Positions 55,843 to 64,000 of a stretch of 64,000 nt of DNA are shown piece after piece. Within the stretch, counting starts at the first letter, position 1, and each line of letters starts with the position of its first letter. The translations under genes were made by a program, and so were the position numbers. The notes beneath the pieces are model-generated. The model was not told where the DNA came from. It worked only from the letters and a program-made list of their open reading frames with translations, and ran no database searches. Location: the NCBI GenBank assembly GCA_009801085.1, contig VNWV01000017.1, forward strand, positions 186,001 to 250,000, in the 5' to 3' direction. Source of the DNA: Lasiodiplodia sp. COLG20. Taxonomy: Eukaryota; Ascomycota; Dothideomycetes; Botryosphaeriales; Botryosphaeriaceae.

Positions 55843-57986
55843 CGTCCATGGAGACGCGTCGGAGTTTCCGGCTCTCCTCTGCGGCCTTAGTGCCCTTGTG
55901 GGCTTTTACGATTTATTTTCAACCTTTGTTCACCTAGTTTCCTTCACTGCAGCTTCTACACGAGCTTTCGCTGTTTTATGAATGTTCTTTGCCGGAGTTT
56001 TTGGATGCATGTAAATTGATTCAGCGTGGATTGTATTGAGAATTGCCATTTTGTACATTACTTTGATTGTCTCTTCGGCCCTCCTACGAATATATTGACT
56101 TGCCGTTCCTCAAAGCACAAGCTTTTACTCGTGAAAGCGGTGAGGCCCACTGACCAGCTCTCGGAGGGAATGAATGGGGTGACGGCAAGCTTACATGCCC
56201 AAAGATGACGTCCACGTTTGGGCTAAAACAGCGCTGGGCAAAGGGAGTAGCCAACAATATCCCAAACATTCGTTATTCGACGTCTTTTAATTGTCATCTC
56301 CACAGTCAAAACTTCCGTAAACAGAATCCTTGACCATCTCCAAGGAGCCAATCTTTGAGGCTCCATTCAGATTAGACGTCCAAGGGTATAGCCCGGAATG
56401 TTTGGTTCTTATTTGATTACTCTGGCGCAAATGGCTGTGGCTGTTCTTTCCATTCATCTCGGATTTTGCAGAGTCATTGAGATTGCTGTAGGGATTCTCG
56501 TTTGCCTTATATTCGTCAGGTTATTTCGCTACCTTCCTCCCGCCATAGCGGCGAATGTGAGGCTTGAGAGTCATTGCTCTACGATTAGTTGATTGTCCCC
56601 CATATCTACTTTCATTGGCATCTAATATGTAACATTGAAATTCTCTGGTTCCGACTAAGTAACAGTGAGGCGTGGTAAGCCAGTTCCTGACATGAGCCGA
56701 CCAAGGGGTCGCATTACGTGGCGACTCACCTACGTCTTTGAACCATCGGCATAACCACTATTCCTTCAAACTTTGGCACAACTTTGCCCTCAAGCACTAG
56801 CATGGATATCTTTTAGCGAAAGGGACATTAGATTATAGCAGTGTTGAATGCATGCAACCACCCTCGTTAGATAGACTGTAGCTATTGTGGCCAACTTAAA
56901 ATTCCAATAGATATCATATCTTTCAGAGGTATATGGCCCGAATGTTCATTCGTATAACGACGTGATGCTCTCTTTTCCAGTTAATTGTCGTCTAAATTAT
57001 TGCCTTTAAAATAAATCTTGCCGTTGACCTGACCAGCGCAGCAACTCCGAAGCTTCAACTGGAAGGAGTCTACCGTTACATAACTACTACTCGGCGCTTA
57101 TGCACTAAACTTGGTTACAGTGCACAGAGTTTAGTCGGTATGCATTTGACCGAACATGCGAGGTGCCAATATTTGCGTGCAGCGGATTATCCCGCATCGC
57201 TTATCGATCTCCCCGCATTTAACAGGCTCGGGCGAGCGGGTATCCACCACTGTCGGTAATGGAATATTTTGTGGTGACTCGCACCGCTAGTGGAGGTGCA
57301 AGCCGTAAAAAGCGGAGGAAGGGTATAACTACAACGATTTTGCGGCGAAGTTACGCCGATTAAGAATACATCTTAAAGAGAAGTAATATTTGCGTACAAC
57401 ATAGTATAGCATAATCTGTCTTGATATATCTGAACCAAATTGAGTAAAGAATATGGATTAAGTAGCCGCGGCGCTCGATTGTTTCCATATCAGGTCGGTG
57501 GCGACACACGCTAATGTAGATTCGATATCATTCAACCGCTTTAGATCTGCAACCCGCATATGGCAGCTTGCCTTCGCGAGTGATGGCAGAATGTGCTTTT
57601 TCAGTGATGGCTTCATGTAGTACAACGCGTCGAAATCAACTATGGTCGGTCTGGCTTTGTACCGATCAGGCCTACTAGACTTTTTAAAGATTAAAGTCAC
57701 CTCATACAAGGGCTAATTCAACCCTAGCAGACTCATGGATGCATCTGAACATTGACCTTATTTGTGGATCAATCTGTAGAACACACGGGAGAATTTTCAT
57801 CACCTCTCCGCGCCACATTGCCACTGTGGATCTTTTCGAATTGAGGGAAGAGGGATCGAAATGAGTTTAGACGGTGCAGACTGGTGGAGAGTTCTTTGAA
57901 ACTGAATACCTTCAATCGTAAAGATAAATAGGCAGTCAATAAGCTGCGAAGTCGAGCGCACACATCGATCCATACCACTTCCCAAC
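55843..57986. other. 2.1-kb gene-poor region
   Basis: No firm gene. A 64-codon ATG frame at 56398-56592 (+) is strongly hydrophobic and could be a tiny membrane protein but has no support. A minus-strand frame at 57458-57709 lacks an ATG and may be a gene relic. The remainder is AT-rich. Confidence 0.35.
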
Positions 57987-59500
57987 ATGTCTTTCGCAAT
58001 GTCGTTACTGCTCTCCCTCTTGGTTTTATTCCCAACAACCATTTTCGCCAGTCAGGTTTCAGTCTCTGACATTGACGGTCGTCCTCAATGCACTGTGACC
58101 GCTTCAGAAGATGGGGGAAATGACGTGCCAGGTATCATGGAGGCCTTTGACACTTGCGGAACTTCTGGTGACATAATTTTTCTTGAAGATGAACAATTCA
58201 ATATCTCAGAGAGGGTCCACATCACAGCAACTGACGTGCAGATTGAGTGGAGGGGAGAGTGGTTGGTAAGTGTTGACTTTTGCGACAATTCCTCCGGGCG
58301 CTGACCGAATTTCTGGTGTAGATGTCAGATAATCTATCATACTGGCGCAGCAATTCATATCCCATCGCGTTCCAGAACCACCGTGCTGGAATAATATTTT
58401 CCGGTAGTGGCATTCGAATCAATGGATATGGAACTGGGGGCGTCAATGGAAATGGGGACACATGGTACTCCGCTGAAGCTGGTGAAACCCAGGAAGGCCG
58501 TCCGATGGTAAGGGCCAGGGGAAAGTTATTTGTTGAACAGGAGGCTTACCATCAGTACACAGCCGTTTGTTCTCTGGAATGTTAGCGACGTGAGTGTCGA
58601 GGACTTCTACATCAATCAACCCCCTCTTTGGGCCCTCAACATCATTAACGGAACGGACCTCACATTCAGAAACATCGTCTGCAATGCTACCTCATCAGAA
58701 GCCCCATCTGGATACAACTGGGTCCAGAATACAGACGGCTTTGGTACGTAGGCATATCTCAACCTTCATGGCCCTGGAGAAACATTGGTCCATTGACAAT
58801 CAGTTGCTACAGATACTATGGACGTTCGCAACGTAACTTTGACAAACTTCGTCTATCAAGGTGGCGATGACTGCATCGCCATCAAGCCTCGCTCATACGA
58901 TGTGACCATCCAGAACGTGACTTGTAACGGTGGTAACGGGGTAGCCATCGGCAGCGTCGGGCAGTATGAGGAGGACAACAGTGTCGACAACGTCATCATC
59001 GATACGGTCAAGGTCCGGACACAAACTACAAACTTCTGAGCTCTTGTACTGACATTCGAGGGTAGATTGTCTCTTCCAACGTCAAAGCTCGCTTCACCGC
59101 TTATATCAAGACCTGGATGGGGTCTCTCGTTCCGCAGGACAGCTATGAGAGCGCGGGTGAGCCGCGAGGAGGCGGTTGGGGCAACGTGACCAACGTCGTT
59201 TTCTCAAACTTCGACATCGACGGCGCTTCGGTAGCGCCGCTGATCGACCAAAACAGTGGAGACAACGGATCCTACTCGGGAACGAGCAAGATGCAGGTCC
59301 GCGACGTGACTTTTGTCAATTTCACTGGGGTGTTGAGTTCGAGCAACAATGTTGCTTCTCTCAGCTGCAGTGAGAATCTACCATGCGATGGAATCGTGTT
59401 TGAGGGAATGGATCTGAAGAGCTCGGATAATGATAGTATGACGGCTAAGTGCAAGTATGTGGTAGAAGATACCTTCAAGGGCTTAAGTGGTTGCACGTAG
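57987..59500 (+). CDS. Secreted GH28 family pectinase-like glycoside hydrolase
   Basis: Five exons (57987-58265, 58322-58507, 58563-58743, 58813-59012, 59066-59500), all phases consistent, giving 426 aa. A signal peptide ends near TIFAS. A right-handed beta-helix with GH28 motifs: NTDGF (Asp213), GGDDC (Asp234, Asp235), and GNGVAIGS where the usual catalytic-site GHG is GNG (Asn257). The substrate-binding RIK is YIK (295-297). Many N-glycosylation sequons. The His-to-Asn change and YIK point to the exo-acting or rhamnogalacturonan-directed branch rather than a classical endo-polygalacturonase. It is extracellular and degrades plant-wall pectin. The exact substrate is inferred. Confidence 0.87.
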
Positions 59501-60105
59501 TCTGGAGGCTGGTATCACTGTAGTCTCATTCACTGATCCAGGACGACGACTAAGCACACCAGATTGCACGAACTTTCCTGCATATTTATAAACCACACTC
59601 CTTAGATAGCTTTGACCTTCGTTGTCAACGTCACAACAGAACTCGTGCTTAAAGGATGATGTTACTGAACACTGTATGCGAAAGCCGTTTGACCGATCAT
59701 CATCTCGTTCTCGTCCTTTTCATATACCCACTCAAGGAAGCCCCATGCAACTCTCCACCCTCTTTAATGCCTGAAGTTTTTTTCTTATCATAATTGTATA
59801 AGGATAAAATCAAGTACGGTGAGATGTAGATAAGACCTAAGTTAGCGAGTTCCAATATCGGTTGCTAGGATGAAGAAACTAAAACAGAGCACAGGAATAT
59901 ACAGGAGCGGTAAGCTAGTTTGGACCCCGTATCCAATATTCCGTTGCACACTTTTGACCAAGAATATTTCCGATTTTATCCAGCACCGAACACACTGAGT
60001 CACCGGTTGCAAAGTCTTTTTCCTGACTTCCCATAAAAGACACAAGTCCCTCACTCAACACTGCAGCATCCTCATTGCCCATCACAACACTCACCATCCA
60101 CCATA
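59501..60105. other. Intergenic spacer
   Basis: 605 bp with an AT-rich 3' UTR-like half and the promoter of the next gene. Nothing recognisable. Confidence 0.35.
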
Positions 60106-60519
60106 ATGCCGCCGTGGTTCCAGAATATACCACGCGATGCACAAAGCGTAGCCGCTTTGGAGTTTATCGGCTTCACCCCGCAAGCCGCCCAAGAAATCTT
60201 CGCAAAGTGGTCCGCCCGCCCCGATCCCGACATCAATCCAGACGAGTTACTCGACTACGCGTATAGTCACGTCCGGTCCTACGATCCTTCGGAAACTTCG
60301 CCCGGTCGCGAGACAATGACGAGGATGGGTATCAGCACCAAGATGCAAGATGCCCTGACCGATCCCGAATTCGCAGACATTGCCGCAACCGAGACTGAAC
60401 AATTCTGGATCCGCGATACTCTAAAGATCAACTACCTCAGTCTCCTTCACCTGCAACGCCGTCTCAAGGATATTGAAAACTCCGAACAGCCGGAGGAAAA
60501 GGGAAAGACCGCTGCTTGA
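60106..60519 (+). CDS. Small conserved-looking fungal protein, unknown function
   Basis: An intronless 137-aa protein from ATG 60106. No signal peptide or membrane segment. Predicted mostly helical: an N-terminal part (IPRDAQSVAALEFIGFTPQ followed by AAQEIFAKW) resembles a UBA-like or similar three-helix unit, then RPDPDINPDELLDYAYSHV, and a C-terminal amphipathic region (FWIRDTLKINYLSLLHLQRRL) with a Lys-rich end. The pattern looks like a widespread uncharacterised Pezizomycotina family, but I cannot name a Pfam domain. Composition and codon use are typical of a real gene. Divergent relationships with neighbours give no functional hint. Confidence 0.65.
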   Translation: MPPWFQNIPRDAQSVAALEFIGFTPQAAQEIFAKWSARPDPDINPDELLDYAYSHVRSYDPSETSPGRETMTRMGISTKMQDALTDPEFADIAATETEQFWIRDTLKINYLSLLHLQRRLKDIENSEQPEEKGKTAA

Positions 60520-61358
60520 TACTCTGAGTAGTTAATTCGGGCATGGGCCGGTCTTGTTATTCAACTTTGTTTGTGTCCAGCTGAATGCATTAGAGAGTTA
60601 GTAGCACGCTTCGTACTGACCCTGGGCAGCCCTAGCAAATCGAGCAATCTATTGGCTATTGACAAAGTATGCGTAAGGGACTGCTTGTTAAAATGTAATT
60701 GTGCATATTATTGGTCGGCTCTAGTCTGTGGTTTCTCTACCGGTATTAAGCTACCGTGTCTGGAATTCTGATAGGACAATGACAAGAAGCTTGCTAGCGG
60801 GAATTCAAAAGTGAAAGCATGCGAGGCTTAGACCATCTAGCTTTATATATATATATATATATAAAAAAAGGCTTTAAGCTCTATAATGTAATGTTTACGC
60901 TCGAGGAGATCCAATAACGCATTCCCTCACTTCGCAGATCAAAGACTGCTGAGGGTATGCGGTCTAGTACTTATATACAATAAACGCCGTGGCGATAGTC
61001 CTAGTCTAGCAGGCATCAAGTGGCTTTACGCAGACTCTGGAGGAATGCACTTTGGAAACAATATCGTAAGGCCAAGAAGCTTCGATGCAGAACTAAGTCT
61101 TACAAAAAAGAAATAGGTAAAAGACGAAGGACAAATTCAAGAAAATTCTCTACAGGACCGCATCAATCGTTCTATAGTTCCTGCACAGTACAGCTGAAGG
61201 AAGTTGGAAGATATCGTAGTCGATCTTCAAAACGCGCGTCAGCTCCTGGTCTATTCCAACTTTCCTTGAACATCTTAGTCCCGCTCAACACAGCCATTGA
61301 GGAGACTGAAACAAAGCCACCCGCCGCATTGCCAATCACGCCAAACCGCACCGCAGCC
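60520..61358. other. Intergenic region with TA microsatellite
   Basis: 839 bp holding a (TA)n run at 60844-60862 and AT-rich flanks. No gene supported. Confidence 0.45.
60844..60862. repeat. TA dinucleotide microsatellite
   Basis: About nine uninterrupted TA units followed by an A-run. Confidence 0.9.
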
Positions 61359-61838
61359 TCAAAGCCCCACCCCCGCAACAAACGCAATCCGCAGCAAAAA
61401 GCCAAACCACGTCAACCCCTGGTTCCCCCAATCCTGCCAGCGCGTCCACGCGCGGGGGTCGTAAAACACCTCTGGCTGGCCGGCGGCGTCGGCGATGCCC
61501 TTGAGCGCCCACAGGTGGCCGATGTCGGACGAGACGATGATGCCGGCGAAGACGAGGCGCCAGACGTCCTTGCGCTGCGTGCCGACGTAGCGCAGCACGA
61601 CCAGCTCGACGAAGGCGAACAGCACGTACAGTGACGCGACTTGCCAGAGCAGCATCGTCTCGATGGGCGTCTGGTGCAGCGTCTGCGCGTGCAGCGGCGG
61701 CGGCGTGATGATTTGGAGAGTTTCGGTGGGTCGCGCGACGTAGATGTAGGCGCCGTTGAGCGCGAAGATGGGCTCCAGGACCGTGAAGAAGGCCCGGTAG
61801 ATGAGCGGGATTTGCTTGGGCGGGTTGGTGGGCGCCAT
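61359..61838 (-). CDS. Four-helix membrane protein (DUF7704-like)
   Basis: An intronless 159-aa protein from ATG 61838. Hydrophobic segments lie at about 12-34 (IPLIYRAFFTVLEPIFALNG), 63-85 (LWQVASLYVLFAFVELVVL), 92-112 (VWRLVFAGIIVSSDIGHLWA) and 140-159. The pattern R-x-x-F...EP near the start and the S-D-I-G-H-L segment match the fungal integral membrane family known as DUF7704. Function unknown; probably an endomembrane protein. Ends with GVGL just after the last helix. Confidence 0.75.
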   Translation of the reverse strand: MAPTNPPKQIPLIYRAFFTVLEPIFALNGAYIYVARPTETLQIITPPPLHAQTLHQTPIETMLLWQVASLYVLFAFVELVVLRYVGTQRKDVWRLVFAGIIVSSDIGHLWALKGIADAAGQPEVFYDPRAWTRWQDWGNQGLTWFGFLLRIAFVAGVGL

Positions 61839-62633
61839 AATGAGGGTGGAGGAGAGAGGATTGAGGAATGTGGGGTTTGAGATGAGACGAATAATGCTTA
61901 GGTTGGATGGCGTGCAATATATACTGTGCTTAATTTAAAGTTCTGATGGTCCGGATGTCGCGGGAAGCCAGGCCCACGACTCGTGCCGATGGGATCCAAT
62001 GGCTTTAGCCGCGAAGTACTAGTGTCAGGGTTCTAACAAGCCACACGCCATGAGTCGTCAGCCAGTAGGGAAAGCATCAACAGTGCCCGAGAAGTATTTT
62101 TGAGAATAGACTGCGTGGCTGGCTTGATAAAAAGAAATGCGATGTGTTCAAATTGTTGGAGCAGACTATAATCGTTTTACTCTCATTCCAAATTTCCATT
62201 TCACAACCAATGCTATGGCAAATTAATGAAATCTCTAATGCAGTAAAAATCATTGGAAATATATCAGATAGCGGAATATCGAAAACATATTGCAAAGTTC
62301 AGGAACGATTTTGCTTAAAGAGTATCAGATATGTTTGTGCAGCTTAGCTTAGCTGTTTAGTCAGAGTAGCATGAGCTTGTTTCGAAGTACTCTCGCTCAC
62401 CACTCTTTGATACCAATCATACAATGGTTGGCACCTACAAACTGCCCTACGAGGTCTATACATGATGAGCCAATGAAAATCAATTCCTGTACACAACTTC
62501 GCTTATTGGCCTACGTTCATGACGGATACGTGTTATTTACTAACCCAAAGAGACGCTCTTATAGTACAACACTTGAAGTTCTTGATCTACTCATGATGTG
62601 TTTGTGACATCGTTCGTCGACCCTAAGGTGAAG
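61839..62633. other. Intergenic region, AT-rich
   Basis: 795 bp, AT-rich between 62100 and 62600; no gene supported. Confidence 0.35.
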
Positions 62634-64000
62634 CTACATAAGTTCGATCTCTATCTCCGGCCAGGGGTCCCGTCGAACCAACTCCAAAAGACTCGGGAGG
62701 ATAAGCTCATTTCTTGTTGGCTCATACTTATTTCTATCCAGATGATCACTGAGACTACGCTTCCGAGCGCCGCTATACAGCTCTCTGTTTTTCCAAGACT
62801 CGATCTCAGCCCTTAGCTTATCATCCCCATCTTTGACTGGAAGGACGCCTCTCTGCGACAGTGAGGCAACGCGGCGATAGCGCTTTAGTGGTTTTGAAAT
62901 GATCGAAGGATCGCTAGGCTTTTGCGGCTGTGGTATGCGCTCTAGTATAAGGTAGAAAGCCTCCTCATAGTATAAAGGTGCAACTTCCCACGAAAGCACC
63001 TGAATGATGGCATATTGCTGCTTGTCCTTGGATGATAGGGATCTCTTTCGCTTCTTCTTCTTCCATTCCGATTTGGATTCCCATTGTAGAAACGACGTCC
63101 AGTCCCAAGAGATATGAAAAAGCTCCCGAAGTCGAGCTTCAAATCCTGTGGAAACATTGTATGACTCCTCGGACAAGAACTTTTGGATGTTCCAGTCCTC
63201 GGAGATTCTGAAAAGTGGGGCTCTCAGCCGGAGAGGAAGCGGTCTGGTTGGTATGAATCTTTCCTGGTGGTCGGCCAAGTCTGGTGTGATAACATTGAGG
63301 ATGTGGCTTGTTGGTGCGGATTTCATGAACTCTAAGAAGCTCTGATGACGACTGTAGAGGACACTAGCCCAGCTCCAGGACGGAACGCATGGCTCTCCTT
63401 CGGGTCTGGCCAATACTTGCTTCGGATTCTTAGACCAGGGATCTTCTTCCTCTTTCTTCCAGAAAAAGCCAAAGGCCCAGTCGTCGCTCCACAATCCTGC
63501 CCAGTATTCAGGAGAATTCGTAGTCTGCGTTCTGGAATAAACGCTTTCCTTTATTATCGCAGATCTCAACAAGCGTAATTTCAGTTCAGTAGTTTTTGCA
63601 ATGTTCGCCACGATCTCTAGCTTATCGGACTCATACTTGAAACTGCGGTTGTTCAGTTCATTTGGTATGGCGTAGAACTGATGCGTGATCGAATCCTGGA
63701 GCTTTTTGGGTGATATCACTAACCCGTCCAGAACATTAGATCGCATGAATGCACGCCAAAAGTGCGAAACCTGTTCGAAGTTGTCGTTCAGAGCTGTGGT
63801 CGAGGCCATTGCATCAAGTATGCGAGTCCGCTCGTTCTCCTGGTTTATCCAGCCGTCAGTTCCCTTCTTGGCGTGTGTTAAGCAGAACCAGCCCATCTGA
63901 GAGTTGGTGTAGACGATGCCTCGTGGAGCCGATATGTATTCCTGCAACGTCCATCCACGTGAATTCCAAGGATATCCGAGTCCATAACGTTCTTCCTCAT
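62634..64000 (-). CDS. HET-2: C-terminal part of a HET-domain protein (5' end outside window)
   Basis: The frame is open from the window edge (in frame from 63998) to the stop at 62634. The first residues inside the window include WNSRGWTLQE, the end of the HET domain. The typical post-HET region follows: AKKGTDGWINQENERTRILD is unusual, but STTALNDNF..., EYWAGLWSDDWAFGFFW and CVPSWSWASV are classical. The remaining ~230 residues are variable with a Lys/Arg-rich stretch (KKKKRKRS). The N-terminal HET core (ALSYxWG) lies beyond 64000. Role: heterokaryon incompatibility/programmed cell death. No frameshift seen in the visible part, unlike HET-1. The ATG-less internal starts are not real starts. 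Confidence 0.8.
   Translation of the reverse strand, partial: EEERYGLGYPWNSRGWTLQEYISAPRGIVYTNSQMGWFCLTHAKKGTDGWINQENERTRILDAMASTTALNDNFEQVSHFWRAFMRSNVLDGLVISPKKLQDSITHQFYAIPNELNNRSFKYESDKLEIVANIAKTTELKLRLLRSAIIKESVYSRTQTTNSPEYWAGLWSDDWAFGFFWKKEEEDPWSKNPKQVLARPEGEPCVPSWSWASVLYSRHQSFLEFMKSAPTSHILNVITPDLADHQERFIPTRPLPLRLRAPLFRISEDWNIQKFLSEESYNVSTGFEARLRELFHISWDWTSFLQWESKSEWKKKKRKRSLSSKDKQQYAIIQVLSWEVAPLYYEEAFYLILERIPQPQKPSDPSIISKPLKRYRRVASLSQRGVLPVKDGDDKLRAEIESWKNRELYSGARKRSLSDHLDRNKYEPTRNELILPSLLELVRRDPWPEIEIELM

Noticed and set aside
57458..57709. Minus-strand 83-codon frame with protein-like composition
   Set aside because: No ATG start and no upstream exon identified; at best a gene relic.
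60893..60960. Short similarity (TTACGCTCGAGGA) to the interior of MITE copy C
   Set aside because: Only a dozen shared bases and no palindrome or terminal repeat; too weak to call a further copy.

Overview
The window is nuclear DNA of a filamentous ascomycete (Pezizomycotina). Most genes carry short introns (about 47-170 nt) with GTRNGT donors, CTRAC-type branch sites and YAG acceptors. HET-domain genes and NACHT/ankyrin NLR-like genes are present, and gene-dense GC-rich stretches alternate with AT-rich, TA-rich, gene-poor stretches that look like RIP-decayed repeats. I cannot name the genus from sequence alone. Exon coordinates were derived by hand from splice signals, phase and protein continuity. 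CDS entries give the outer span and list exons in the evidence.

Layout. 0-9 kb is housekeeping-like: an RRM/DEDDh-nuclease protein (-), an ING-family PHD protein (+), a phytanoyl-CoA dioxygenase-like enzyme (+) and a protein of eight 13-residue repeats (-). 9-12.4 kb is repeat-rich and gene-poor, with a small secreted cysteine-containing protein, a MITE-like element and a decayed ankyrin fragment. 12.4-17.4 kb holds NLR-1, a SesB-like alpha/beta-hydrolase + NACHT + ankyrin protein with six exact 102-bp repeat units. 19-27 kb holds an MFS transporter, a HET-domain gene broken by a frameshift, and a laccase/Fet3-like multicopper oxidase. 27-30.4 kb has no gene I can support. 30.9-34.6 kb holds NLR-2, a paralogue of NLR-1, lying between two oppositely oriented copies of the MITE-like element. 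35-48 kb is mostly metabolic: a CCCH + RING-IBR-RING ubiquitin ligase, a Ser/Asp-rich protein, a sugar transporter, an arginase-family protein tail-to-tail with an arylamine N-acetyltransferase, and a secreted Sde182-like nucleoside-hydrolase-fold protein. 47.7-51.4 kb is gene-poor and contains the most complete MITE copy. 51.4-64 kb holds a small Cys-rich protein, an NB-ARC/TPR STAND protein, a GH28 pectinase-family enzyme, two small proteins and a HET gene cut by the window edge.

How it fits together. The notable theme is an accessory island of self/non-self recognition genes: two SesB-NACHT-ANK NLRs, one NB-ARC-TPR STAND protein and two HET proteins within about 52 kb. They are interspersed with a short inverted-repeat transposon family, RIP-like decay, a decayed ankyrin fragment and secreted proteins. 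Families of this kind control heterokaryon incompatibility and probably respond to non-self cues in fungi. No single domain is new; the combination, the recent repeat amplification in NLR-1 and the mobile-element bracket around NLR-2 are what deserve attention.
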